From Rhododendron vialii (taxonomy: Eukaryota; Streptophyta; Magnoliopsida; Ericales; Ericaceae), in assembly GCF_030253575.1 (NCBI RefSeq), contig NC_080557.1:46204501-46268500 (forward strand): a stretch of DNA of 64,000 bases, given 5' to 3'. Within the stretch, counting starts at the first letter, position 1. Each line of letters opens with the position of its first letter. This document shows, piece after piece, positions 22,758 to 34,210 of this stretch. The translations under genes and the position numbers were made by a program. The notes below the pieces were generated by a model. The model had not been told where the DNA came from, ran no database searches, and saw nothing but the letters and a program-made list of their open reading frames with translations.

Positions 22758-23063
22758 TTTGCATTCCAGTGGAAGGAGAGAAGAAATGAGTAAAGACGGA
22801 TTTTTGACTTTTGGGGAGCAGAAGGGGAAAAAAGGAGGGAAAAGTAGAGGGAGGGGTATTTTTGTTCACGTCTGTTTTCAGGACCATAACTTTGGAATTA
22901 ATCATTTTCTTCCCATGACTTATGAATTTCTAAAAAATGGTTCATGAGTTGGAAATAAAATACCCCTCATTCCACTGAATGCAATTTCCCCTTCTTTCTG
23001 TTGACTCGAGATAAGGAAAGCTGCTCCCAAAATTTTGCTCCACTAGTCAAGATAACTGAGACC

Positions 23064-26000
23064 ATGGCGAAACTCATTTCAAGCAGGTGCAGTATCCAAT
23101 CAGTGGTGCCGGAATCATATATATTGCCACCGGAACAAAGACCCGGTAACTCAGTTGCTCCTCCCGGCAAGACTATTCCGATAATTGATCTCGACGGCGA
23201 TCGGATTGAAGTGATTCAGGAAATCATCGCGGCTAGCCAGGAATATGGATTCTTTCAGGTGAAAATTTCAGTGTTTAATGTTATCCGGTCATAATTTTTT
23301 CTTTTAATCAATAGTCAATTCATTTCATTCAAACCCTCAAATGCAAAGATTTCATCACAATAAACAGGAATGAACAAAAACTATTAAAATTCTAAGACAC
23401 GAGCTACTGCAAAAGCACTACAGGCTAATAGGCTCTACGACACGTATTGCAAAAGCAGAAAAACACTATGTGTCGGCATAGGGTCTGTCCGCGATTTAGT
23501 AGTAGAGCATCCAAGGGAACCCAGCTCAAACCAGAAGCATAAAACACATGCAAGATGAACTCACTGGCGAAAACCCCCACAGATCTGCTATCTGAAAGCC
23601 AACACCAGCCGGCTCATGGCGCAAGAAATCGCAGATCTAGTCGTACTTCAGCTATGCAAAAATTAAGTGTTTCATATTGTGAATAATTATTGTACTCCGT
23701 CCGTCCTATTATAAATGCTATCTACTAAAAACCATGTAACTTTGACCTCACAATAAAAGATTATGGAGTTAATTTGTATTTTTTTTTTTGCACCGTTCAA
23801 AAGTACTCAGTATCAAAAGTACTCATTGATATCTTTCGAACGGTGCAAAAATATTCAGAAAATATTTCCCAAAATATTGTGTTTTTTAAAGTCAAAATGC
23901 ACGACTTTATGTAGGATACGAGACGGAGGGAGTATGTATTATAAATTATATAGGTCGATTCTAGCAAGGGTGGGGAGGCCCGTTTAACTTCCCTCCGTCC
24001 CTGTGACGTTATGTGATAAGATCAAGAAATTAGAGTAACCAATTGGAGTATGACTTTGGGAAAAACAACAATTGCAGTTGAGAAACCATGGGGTGTCGGA
24101 AGAGTTAATGAAGGATGCGTTGGTGGTGGCCAAGGAGTTCTTTGATTTGCCTGTGGAGGAGAAAGAGAGGTTCTACTGTGAGGATCTGAATCTCATCGGT
24201 TGTGCGGTCAGAACAAGCATTGACTTCCCCAAAGAGAAGTTCCATTTCTGGAGAGACGTTTTGAGGCACCGTACTCACCCCTTGGAGGATCATATTCACC
24301 ATTGGCCCGAAAATCCGGCTCGCTACAGGTATATATTACTACAAGTTTTACTCAGTTTTAACTGCCGATAAGATTTCTCGTCTCCATACACGGCGCCATT
24401 GTATTCACTGGTGGTGAGAATCTCGAAACATACTAATTTAATTTAAAGATACACTAGTAGTGTGGAAAATAGATTAGGACATGGGACAAGAATTCTCCTG
24501 AAAGAGAATTAGAGGTGAGGGCAGACATGGACCGCATTGTCGATTTGGCATGGACCGCATCGTCTATTTGGTTTGGGTTGAGCATCAACCTAGTTACTAA
24601 CCAACTCTGTTCGGTTTTAAAATCTCCCACTCACAACCAAGCCAATCAAGTTTTTAGAACCACATCAATCTATTCACCCAGAAAAAAAGCAAAACAACTT
24701 GGTTTGGTTCTATTGGAACCCCTTATTCCAGATCTCAAGCCAGGGCCGCATATCTCAGGCCAGGTTAGGTTCAGATTGGGCATGTTCTACATAATCATGG
24801 GGCGGGCTGTTCTCCCAAGCCTGTCTTGCTTGCTATGCTATATATGGCTTTTAAAGTTTTTTAGCTGTAACATTGTGGGATTAGAAGAGATTAGTATTAT
24901 GGAGAAAGTTGGCAGGGAAACCATGTGTATTTCACTGTCAACACTCTTTGATCGTTACAAATTCGCTCTCTTTATTGGGCTTTTCACAGGGAAGTGTTTG
25001 CACCATACTCAGTGGAGGTGAGAAACCTTGGTTTGCGGATTTTGGATCTAATCTGCGAAGGGTTGGGCCTCGAATCAGGCTACTTCCGGGGACCATTGAG
25101 CAAGGGCCAATTGATGCTTGTTAACCATTATCCACCATGTCCTGATCCAACCTTGGTATTGGGCTTGCCCAAACATGGTGATCCACACCTTATCACCCTT
25201 CTTAACCAAGGGGATGTGCCTGGGCTTCAAGTCTGGAAAGATGAACAATGGGTCACAGTTGAGCCAATTCCTAATGCCTTTCTGGTTAATATCAATCACA
25301 TGTTACAGGTACTTTTCTTCTGCTTTCCCTGATGCTATGTTTGGTTAGTGAATTTTGTGGAGGAAAATGCTTCGAGTCATATTACCATGTCGCTTTCCGA
25401 AAAACAGTATTGGCTCCCTCAAATGGTATGCATCAGGTTACAGCATAAATATTTCGGGGATTCAACAAAGTCTGACCTAACGATCTTTTGCCTGCATTCA
25501 CATAAACGAAGGGAAAGAAAGAATACGGAGTCTAAAAAGAATCAAAACGAACCAAGTGGCTGTTAGTTCCATTTCTGTAGAGTAATGTTGTAACAGTGTG
25601 ACAAAACGATTTGTTAAAGAGGGTGCTTTCTGGATTTTCGGTGTACTAGCTTGGATCTAGGTTCTATTATAGACCTTGATGCACCTAATCGAATGGGTCA
25701 CTACTCTTGAAACCCAAAAAGAACAAAGTTGGAAGGTTTTGAAAACACCCAAAACAAAAACATTTATTTTGATAAATCCCAACGGTATTTACTCATGTTG
25801 TGCCATAAACTCCTAAAATCTTTCCTAGCTTTGGCTTCTGTGATTTTCAGTCAATTTTTGGTTCTAATGACAACTTTGTCATTACCTACTTTACTTATAA
25901 CCATTCAATTTTGTAGATTATCAGCAATGGGAAGTTGAAGAGTGCATATCACAGGGTGGTCACGAGTTCAAACGTTGATCGAACAACGGTTGCTGGCTTC

Positions 26001-26159
26001 ATCCTTCCTTCCGATGATAGCCTTATTGAACCAGCCAAATCTCTTGTTAGCGAATTGAGTCCCCCGCTGTACAAATCTTTCAAACGTGGAGATTTCGACA
26101 ACATTTACTTCAGTGATACCCATGAGGGAAACGATCCGCTCGAGCACTTTAGGATCTGA
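23064..26159 (+). CDS. DOXC-type 2-oxoglutarate/Fe(II) dioxygenase, tandem gene 2 (335 aa)
   Basis: Exons 23064-23258, 24078-24328, 24990-25308 and 25917-26159 join in frame to 335 codons plus TGA, with exon sizes identical to gene 1 for the first three. Metal ligands H211, D213 and H267 and 2-oxoglutarate Arg R277 are present; again R-T-T replaces R-x-S. The protein differs from gene 1 mainly in exon 2 (residues about 95-115) and in scattered sites. It ends FRI, two residues shorter. Intron 3 is nearly identical to that of gene 1, so this is a recent duplicate. Intron 1 carries a Stowaway MITE and intron 2 is longer. Substrate unknown; same family notes as gene 1. Confidence 0.93.
23695..23932. 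mobile_element. Stowaway-like MITE in intron 1 of dioxygenase gene 2
   Basis: Ends CTCCGTCCGTCCTAT and (inverted) CTCCCTCCGTCTCGTATCC have the Stowaway consensus and are flanked by TA. Gene 1 lacks it at the matching intron position, so it arrived after the duplication, within a larger insert of about 300 bp. Confidence 0.75.
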
Positions 26160-27474
26160 TCTTAAGTAGGTTTTTGTGCTCGGCGGTTAAACATGTATCT
26201 AGTTCAAAAGTCTCTTGCTTACTAACTTGCTAAATAAGAGAGACTAAACATGTATAACAACTGCCGTCGTGTCGTGATCTTCATGTTATTGTGCATTTTT
26301 GTTACGTATATGTATGCTAAATAAGCATCATCTCTTGGAAACCACTGGAAATTTCAGTGGAAATATGATTTGTTATGTTTTATAAAAAAAATTCATTCCA
26401 TGGCCATGTGCTTGTTCTTTCTGTTTCTCTGTCTTGAGTTATTGGATTACTACGTGACTTTGCTTGTAAAGTTCAACTCAATTAAATCCATGATGGGTAT
26501 TGCATAAGTAGCACTATATAATGCATACTTATCAAAAAAAGAAAAGAAGAGCATAATATAATGAATACTTTTATAGGAGTAGTACAGAGTTGGGGACCGC
26601 TATTGTGCGATAAGCATCGTAAGGGACGCCGTAACTCTATGCGGCAATGTCTTCTTTGCCAATCGAATTGCCCAAATCATTTACGAAGGTCTACTAATCT
26701 AGTTCCAAAACTGCCAAGTAGCCTTTGGTTTAGTGGCATCAGGCTTATTCTTAATCAAATGCTAAAAAAAAGGTCAGAAGTTTAATTTATCCTCCAATGT
26801 ATTAATCTAACTATTCTAATTGTATTGACTTTCGCTGATGGAAAAAAATCTAGTACCAAAACCGGGTAAGGAAAAAGTTACTATAAAACTTAATCATAAA
26901 GCTTTATTCAAAACCTAAAAAGAAAAGAAAACACACACATTCACAGACGAAAAAAGTAGTCCAGTTAGCAAAGCATGTTGAAGATTAAAAAAAAAACCTT
27001 TGTAATCAAAGTTTAAATGTATTTCAAAATTTGAAATTGACTTACAAAATATTTTTAGTAGGATTTGCTATGTTTTTAGCACGATTTACAATCGTGGATG
27101 TGGTCATCAATTAATCCGGTGATGCAATTCTTTTCTTTCAAGAGAAATCACATTTTAAACCCTAGAGTTTGATGCATTTTCCACCTACTTTTGTCTTATC
27201 TCTTATGGAAAGAGAACAAATTAGTAAACAGTTAATCAATCGTCAATGCGATCATCCATTAATCCCGTGATGCAGTTCCTTCCTTGGAAGGGAAAATCAC
27301 ATTTGAAACCCTAGAGTCTTATGCATTTCCCCTAGAGTTTGATGCGTTTCCCAAATTCAACCCTGTCATTTTAATTTTTCAAACTTGAACCCTATATTTA
27401 TTAGGAGATGGACGGATGGTCCACCTCCGTTATTGACTTAACGGAACAGTAGAAATGTGGGAAGCGAAAGAAAT
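26160..27474. repeat. Duplicated flank between dioxygenase genes 2 and 3
   Basis: 26338-26735 matches 15116-15510, and 27067-27474 matches 15950-16360. The interval 26736-27066 is different from unit 1, where CACTA-like sequence lies instead. Contains the empty site GAAAC (26338-26342) for the solo LTR. Confidence 0.88.
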
Positions 27475-27646
27475 GGAGAATAAATTCTTTACACTACCGG
27501 TGTAAACATTTATTTCTTTCAAATCAATTGTATTGCACCACGTCGTCATGTTTTATTAATTGGGACCATTGTTTTGACACGTGTCGCAATGCAATTGATT
27601 TGGAGGAAACAAATGTTTACACCCGCGGTGTAAAAAATTTATTCTC
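27475..27646. mobile_element. Small MITE in the upstream region of gene 3
   Basis: Ends GAGAATAAATTCTTTACAC and (inverted) GAGAATAAATTTTTTACAC; about 171 bp. Flanks AAAGAAAT and AAATAAAT are a near-perfect 8-base duplication. The orphan promoter copy in unit 1 reads straight through (GCAAAAGAAATATATTGCCC), giving an empty site. Confidence 0.8.
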
Positions 27647-28047
27647 AAATAAATATATTGCCCACGGGGCCTTATGTTGGCGGGTCTTCCAACTTGATGT
27701 TAACATGCATTGCTAACTTAATCACATCCAATCAAAATCACTCTTATCAAAAATCTAGAATTGTTACAATCACTCATATGTAATTCCACTCTTATCGACA
27801 TTCTAGAATAGTTAAAGGAGATGGATGGATGCATGGTCTACATCGTGATCTGCTAATAAATATAGGGTTTTAAGTTGAAAAACCTATAACTACAGGTTGA
27901 ATTTGGGAAATACAGAAAACTCTATGGATTAAAATATAACTTTCTCTTCTTTGACTATTATTGCAGTCTTTTTTTTATTATATTACAAAGAAAGACAAGG
28001 CCGGCCAGATTTTTCTCCGAAAATGACAGATAAGGAAAGCTTATCCC

Positions 28048-28057
28048 CTATAAAAGC
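28048..28057 (+). promoter_or_regulatory. TATA box of dioxygenase gene 3
   Basis: CTATAAAAG lies 57-66 bases before the start codon at 28114. The whole block (TTATCCCCTATAAAAGCCTC) is conserved in the orphan copy near 16730. Confidence 0.75.
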
Positions 28058-28113
28058 CTCCAAAATAAACCAAACTTGTACTCCATGTAAACTGAAACTA
28101 TCAAACTGAGACT

Positions 28114-30787
28114 ATGGCTCAGCTCATTTCAAACACGTGCAGTATCCAATCGGTGGTGCCGGAATCTTATATATTGCCACCGGAAAGAAGACCCGGTCAG
28201 CTAGTTGTTCATCCCTGCAAGACTATTCCGGTGATTGATCTCGACGGCAACCGGAATGAATTGGTTCAGGAAATCATCAAGGCTAGCCAAGAATATGGAT
28301 TCTTTCAGGTGAAAAAAAAAATTCATTGTTTAGCTATGCAAAGAGTTATTAAATCGTTCAAATTAGATAACCCAACGGAGAAAACTAGAGTATGATATAT
28401 GTTTGGGTAATGATTTTTCACTCTCTTATATCTAGTTGTACACTATTTTTTTTTTGTTCTTATTGAAGTAGATTTTTATAAAAAAAATGTTCTTTGGATA
28501 TGTGAAAAAGTAACTAGAAATAACCAGGTTAATTAAAGGTTAATTTTTTCTTATCAATCTCTCGCGATTCTTCAATTATTGTGGGGCCCATGTAACTTGT
28601 GATGTGAATGTACTAAAACTCTCCTGCTGGATAGATAAATGTTCGGATTTTTGCAATTATTGTTAAAGAATGATTGCTGAATATCAAAAGCTAATTATTA
28701 CACGAAATTCTATTTTTTTTAGAATGAGTTGATCGATTGACTTGTTCTAGAATTATTTGTTCATAATCTAACTAACCAGGTTATCAGGGAAACTCAGGCT
28801 CCTTTAGCTGACCTCTTTGAGTGGGTTACCCAGACCACTTAATCCAGTCAAATCTCCTTAAGTAAGATCAAGATATTAGATTAACCAATTATGAGTTTTG
28901 AAAAATAAAAATGCAGTTGATAAATCATGGGGTGTCGGAGGCGCTGATGAAGGATGTGTTGGTGGTGGCCAAAGAATTTTTCGATTTGCCTGCGGAGGAG
29001 AAGCAGAGATTCTTCTCTGAGGATCCAAAGCAGACTTGTAGAATGAAAACAAGCATTGACTTTGCCAGAGAGAAGGTTCATTTCTGGAGAGATAGCTTAA
29101 GGCACCCTTGTCACCCCTTGGAGGAACATATTCAGCAATGGCCCGAAAATCCGGCTCGCTACAGGTACGTATAAGTTGTGCTCGCTTTTAACTACTGATG
29201 GAAAATTTATGTACCCGGTCCATAGCGTTCGCCCCATGATGTGTTGAGAATCTCGGAACACATTAATTTGAAGACACCATCATTTGACCGGAAGTACATT
29301 AGGACATGAAACATGAACTTTTCAGGACATAGAATTCTTGTGCTTTCTAGTAGTAACATTGTCAGATAAGAAGAGATGATCATGGAAAACCTTTACAGGA
29401 AAACCTTGTCTGATTCATTGTCAACTCTCAGCATTCTTTGATCATTGTCTCTCTTTATTGGGCTATCCACAGGGAAGTAATTGGACAATATTCAGTGGTG
29501 GTGAGAAACCTCGGTTTGCGGATTTTGGATCTAGTCTGTGAAGGTTTGGGCTTCGAACCGGGCTACTTAGGGGGAGAGCTCAGCTGGGGCCAGATAATGA
29601 GTGTTAACCATTACCCACGGTGTCCTGACCCGACCTTGGTATTGGGCTTGCCCAAACATGGCGATCCATACCTTATCACCCTTCTTAACCAAGGAGATGT
29701 GCCTGGGCTTCAAGTCTTGAAAGATGAACAATGGGTCGCAGTCGAGCCACTTCCTACTGCCTTTGTGGTTAACATCAATCACATGTTGCAGGTATTTTTT
29801 TTTGCTCTGTTTTTTCCCCCCCTGATCCTGTGTTTGGTTTCCTGAATTTGTGGAGGAGACTAAAAACATCTCCAACCTTGATCCATTTTAAGACCCAAAT
29901 TCAAAATTTGGGCAAAACCGTCAAAAACTCCTCTCCAATCATGACCCAAATCTTCTCCCATATTTGGGTTTTATCCATTTCTTTCCCCAATTTTGGGACA
30001 AGAGAGGCTCAAACCCTTTCTTTTTTTCAATTGTTCTTGAGAGAGAGGGAGAGAGAAGAAGAGGGTTGTACCTAGCCGGAGAAGAAGAAGAAACTGCAGA
30101 CGAAGAAGGTGCAGCAATCGAGGTTCAACGAAGAAGAAGGTGCAGCGATCCAAGTTCTATACGAAAGTACAGACGAAGAAGAAGGTTTTACCTCGTTGGA
30201 GCGGTTGAACTTCGCCAGAGTTTGCCGGACTGATCTTCTCCTGTCTTTTATTTACCTATATGTCATTGAATTGGGTCAATATAGAGTTTTGCCCTTGAAG
30301 TGAGACCGACCCAAAATGAATTTTTACCTAAATTTTGACCCCAAATTTTGATCCCAAATTGGGTAAAAATTTGGGTTAAGGTTTGAGATGCTCTAATAGA
30401 ATTTAAAGGAAGTGAAAGAACCTAAATTGACCCAATTATGAAAATGAGTAGAAGATAAAGAGTATGAGACTAAACTAAATTGACTACTACTGTACATGTT
30501 TAACTATTTCACTTGTGTATAAAAATCCCATTCTGTAGATAATCAGCAATGGGAAGCTGAAGAGTGCTGATCATAGGGTCGTTCCCAGCTCAAATGTTGC
30601 TCGAACGACAATTGCTAGCTTCATCCGTCCTTCCAACAATGTCGCCGTTGAACCAGCGACATCTCTTGTCAGCGAATCCAATCCCCCACTTTACAAATCT
30701 CTCACATTCGGAGATTTCATCGGCAGTTATATGAAAGATACGCACGAAGGAATAGATCCACTCGAGCGCTTCATGATCCGACCTTAA
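28114..30787 (+). CDS. DOXC-type 2-oxoglutarate/Fe(II) dioxygenase, tandem gene 3 (336 aa)
   Basis: Exons 28114-28308, 28917-29164, 29473-29791 and 30539-30787 join in frame to 336 codons plus TAA. It is the most diverged of the three paralogs but has the same exon phases. Metal ligands are H210-x-D212 (KHGDP) and H266 (DHRV, where genes 1 and 2 have YHRV); the 2-oxoglutarate Arg is R276 in R-T-T. Conserved NHGV and DPTLVLGLPKHGDP are present, and the C-terminal 40 residues differ most (LTFGDFIGSYMKDTHEG). Intron 3 contains a PIF/Harbinger-like MITE. AATAAA at 30967 is a likely polyadenylation signal. Enzyme class is clear; the substrate is not. Confidence 0.93.
29864..30393. mobile_element. 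PIF/Harbinger (Tourist-like) MITE in intron 3 of gene 3
   Basis: Ends CATCTCCAACCTT and (inverted) CATCTCAAACCTT, flanked by TAA at 29861-29863 and 30394-30396. The GAGCATCTCCAACC terminus and TAA target are typical of plant Tourist-like elements. The interior has GA-rich and AAGAAGAAG runs that create spurious open frames. Confidence 0.75.
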
Positions 30788-31686
30788 AATCGTTTTTCCG
30801 CTCTCTATTCCAACATTTTATTTTCTGCATTGTCTCTCGCTTTTCATCGTTTCAAGAGAGAACAAACTTGAATAATAGTCGTCATTGTTTTAGATATATG
30901 AGCTCCATGTTATTGTGGCACTTTATTACGTACGTGCATAATAATCTTCTTTTTAGATTTACGTGGAATAAAATATGTAATGGGGATTTTGGACAAATTA
31001 TTGTGCTTTGTTAATTTGTATTTGATTAAGCAAAATTTCACAATAAATCAACAACAAAACAAACAAATAAAATTCGAGTCTCTTTTTTTTTGTTTTTGTA
31101 GGAGGGGAAAAGGGATAGGGAAAACAAGCTATATGGCTAGCTCGTAGTAGCTTCGAACCCCTCAACTAACTTCATTCTTAATTAAAAAGCGAATGACTTA
31201 TCCAATAGGTCAACCTCTTAGTCAAAATGTAACAAATTCTGCATTAAGCATCTCTCCACGAGAGACAAAGTATTACGGTTATGGAATTTAGATGGGTGTG
31301 AAGCACTTGAGATTGGTAAAATTCATGTTCGATGTTGATATCTTCCTACTAAATACATGATAATGTTTAATCACTTCGATAGATGAAAGATAAGTTACCC
31401 ACAAAACAAAAAAAACAAAAAAAGGAATGAAAATGGGCACACTAATTTTTAGCCGCCTCTAATCTATTTTTCAATAGTATTTTTTTTTGAACAATCCATA
31501 CGGAACTTTGCTTCGCTTTTAATTGAACTTTCCGCGAGATAAACCGGGAGATTGAGCTCCCGTGATTATTCGAGGTATGCGCAGATAACTAGTAAGTATG
31601 ATCGCATACAATCTAGAATTAGACGAAATAGAAAAAATAAGTAGTCTGCCATACCATTATTCCAATTCCTTAGCGGATTAAGAGTT
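30788..31686. other. 3' flank of gene 3 and intergenic DNA
   Basis: Contains the gene 3 polyadenylation signal near 30967. Beyond about 31080 nothing coding or repeated is supported. Confidence 0.5.
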
Positions 31687-31855
31687 GATTTTTGTTCACC
31701 CTTCACTTAAGAGGGTGAACATTACCTGTCTTTCTATTAGTTGAAATGATGCGGATCTCACCACAAAGTGATGTCATGCTTATTAAAAAGTGTATTACAT
31801 GATAAGCATGACATCACTTTGTAATGGGATCCATACCATTTCAACCAATAAGAAA
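31687..31855. mobile_element. Fold-back MITE, related to 44560-44731
   Basis: Starts TTTTTGTTCACCCTTCACTT, contains GTTGAAATGATG and its mirror CCATTTCAACCAATAAG, and has a near-perfect 19-base central hairpin (AAAGTGATGTCATGCTTAT mirrored at 31801-31820). A second copy lies in the LHW-like gene. The right end is truncated here. Confidence 0.65.
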
Positions 31856-32118
31856 TTCGGCGAGTTGACATGAAAATGCTTTTCTTCATTGGATTCCATA
31901 CTGTTATACTGAGTATTTGTAGTGACCATAACTGGGTGTGGGTGAGTTGACATGTTTCAAAAGCTCTTGAAAAAGCTTAACTAGCTTTCTACTGTTGGTC
32001 CGATGAATTATTACACTGTGTGTAGTTTTGGCTTGATGTGCTTAATTTTCTCTTTTTTAAAATTTCTTCCAATCATATAGTATATTTTTATCATCACGTG
32101 ACAATAGATATACGTCCT

Positions 32119-32468
32119 TGTTGGTCGTGGGCCAGTATTTCTGCCCACGCGAGTCGAACTGTGACGCTTGGGGCGTGCTATGCTTTGATACATGGAAATA
32201 GAGTTGTGCTTTTACCATCACCTACGGGTTTTGATAAGATGATAAGCGTTTGATCCTATAAGTGGTATCAGTGTCAAGATCGCGGGTTCAACTCCCCTGG
32301 ATGGCATGTTGCTTGCGGCCATTGTTGGTCGCAGGCCAGGCCAGCATCCTGCCCACGCGAGTCGAACTGTGGCGCTTGGGGCCTACTATGCTTTGATATA
32401 AGGAAATAGAGTTGCTCTTTTACCACCACCTACAAGTTTTAGTAAGATGATAAACGCTTGATCCTACG
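32119..32468 (+). mobile_element. TRIM (miniature LTR retrotransposon), 350 bp
   Basis: LTR 1 is 32119-32260 and LTR 2 is 32323-32468. Both begin TGTTGGTCG and end TTGATCCTA plus two bases. A PBS-like TGGTATCAGTGT (32263-32274) follows LTR 1. The 5-base duplication GTCCT flanks the whole at 32114-32118 and 32469-32473. The internal region is only about 60 bp with no coding capacity, which defines a TRIM. LTR 2 ends CG where CA is expected, probably one mutation. Confidence 0.85.
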
Positions 32469-32473
32469 GTCCT

Positions 32474-33985
32474 GATTTTTTAGTTTTATTTTTTATCGAT
32501 TAGCCTCTCAACGGATTCGATTCTACAATATGAACGATTCTCATCACCGAGATGAGGTCCGTGGTGGAACCCACTGCTGTTGTGAACGGCACCATGTTTC
32601 ATCTTCATTCTTGATACTCCATTAATTATAATGACGCAATTGCGATGAGTTTGAGGCTTGTGCATGCTTCACGCACTTTCTAAAATGGGGATTATTCTAT
32701 TCAGCAATTGACCACTAAAATATCATGTACTCATCTCACGGATATAATCCAAATGGGTGGGTGTTGATCTGTTGTCCCTAAAATTCCTTCTTTTTTTTTT
32801 TTTTTGATAACTCACCACTAATCCCGGGGCCCTAATGTTAAAAAAAAATAAAAATGGATGGGAATCAAATACACAATCGTAATTATTTACTTTTTAGATT
32901 CCTCTCGTCACGATAAAACAATAATCCTCAAAAAAATCGACCAAAAACTAACAAATGAGAATTTTTTTTGAATAAGACCAAAAAAATAAGCCAAATGACT
33001 TATTAGCCGAAAGACCCAACATGATCTCGTGGATGTGAATCGAATACACAAGACCTCCAAATAAATTCGTTCATGGAACAAATGAAAGAATCCCAGTAGA
33101 AGATGGGTCTTTCGGGTTGCCAAATTATACGCCCGCATCCAAATATCCAATTCATATTGATAGTCATCAAGAACACACTCACTCACTCATAAGTCATAAT
33201 TACAACTCGGAACTTTTTTGGACAAGGGATCGAGTCAGTCTCCGAGATATACTGTACATGTTAGTAAAAAGGTAAGCTGCAAGATCTAACTGGGATTGTT
33301 TTGGTTCCCAAACCATTTCCGGGAAGAGAAACAGAGAGCAAAGAAAGCAGAAAGATAGAATCATAAAAAAGTAGTTTTGAGGTCTTGGAATCTAACAGCA
33401 AATCCGAATTTAAGCATATAAAATTGCCGCACCATTAATTTCCTTTGTTTAAGCATATATATATAATGTTTTGCAGCCTTAGATGTAGTACTAATTATGG
33501 AAGGATGAGACCACATAAATTTTTTTTTTTCCGATGGTTAAGGGTGTTTGGGTCAATTTTTGCGCACCTCAACTAATCCCGTCATCGGTCCGGTAAAAAG
33601 CAGACTATCTATGTCAGGATTAGGGGCTTCACAATAAATTGACTTCAAGAAACAAACTCTTGATTGATTGTGTGAGAGCAAACCTACCGGGCACCAACCG
33701 AAATAGCCTTGAGGCTATAAATAAATGGATCTACTCAAACACGGAATTGAGTATGTTGCATTTTAACAGAGGAAGATGGGGTAAGGGAAAGTAGAGGAGG
33801 AATATATATCATTGTCCTTTGTCTGTTTGAATTCATCACCCCACTCATTTTGTTCACCAAAGTTTATATTCATTGTATGTGGAAAATATGACGCATTATT
33901 CGGATCACTTGCTTTCCCATCTGGTTTCTTATAGGAGGTACACAGTGTGTGTATATATATATACACACACATACACGGAAACGGC
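32474..33985. other. No gene recognised
   Basis: AT-rich sequence with A and T runs and a short (TA)n(CA)n tract near 33950-33975. Open frames do not match any family I know. Confidence 0.45.
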
Positions 33986-33989
33986 TACA

Positions 33990-34210
33990 GTACATGGTCC
34001 AAAAAAAGGGGTGTGTACCGGAGATTTTCATGTTGTATAGATAATCTGTTTGACGAGCCATCAAGATGAATGATTATCGAGTTGAAATGGACCCAAAATA
34101 GTACATGGTCCAAAAAAAGGGGTGTGTACTGGAGATTTTCATGTTGTATAGATAATCTGTTTGACGAGCCATCAAGATGAATGATTATCGAGTTGAAATG
34201 GACCCAAAAT
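33990..34210. repeat. 111-bp tandem duplication
   Basis: The block starting GTACATGGTCCAAAAAAAGG at 33990 is repeated at 34101 with only one or two substitutions, so the duplication is recent. Confidence 0.92.

Noticed and set aside
29964-30233. Glu/Arg-rich frames in intron 3 of gene 3
   Set aside because: They arise from GA and GAAGAAG runs within a Tourist-like MITE.
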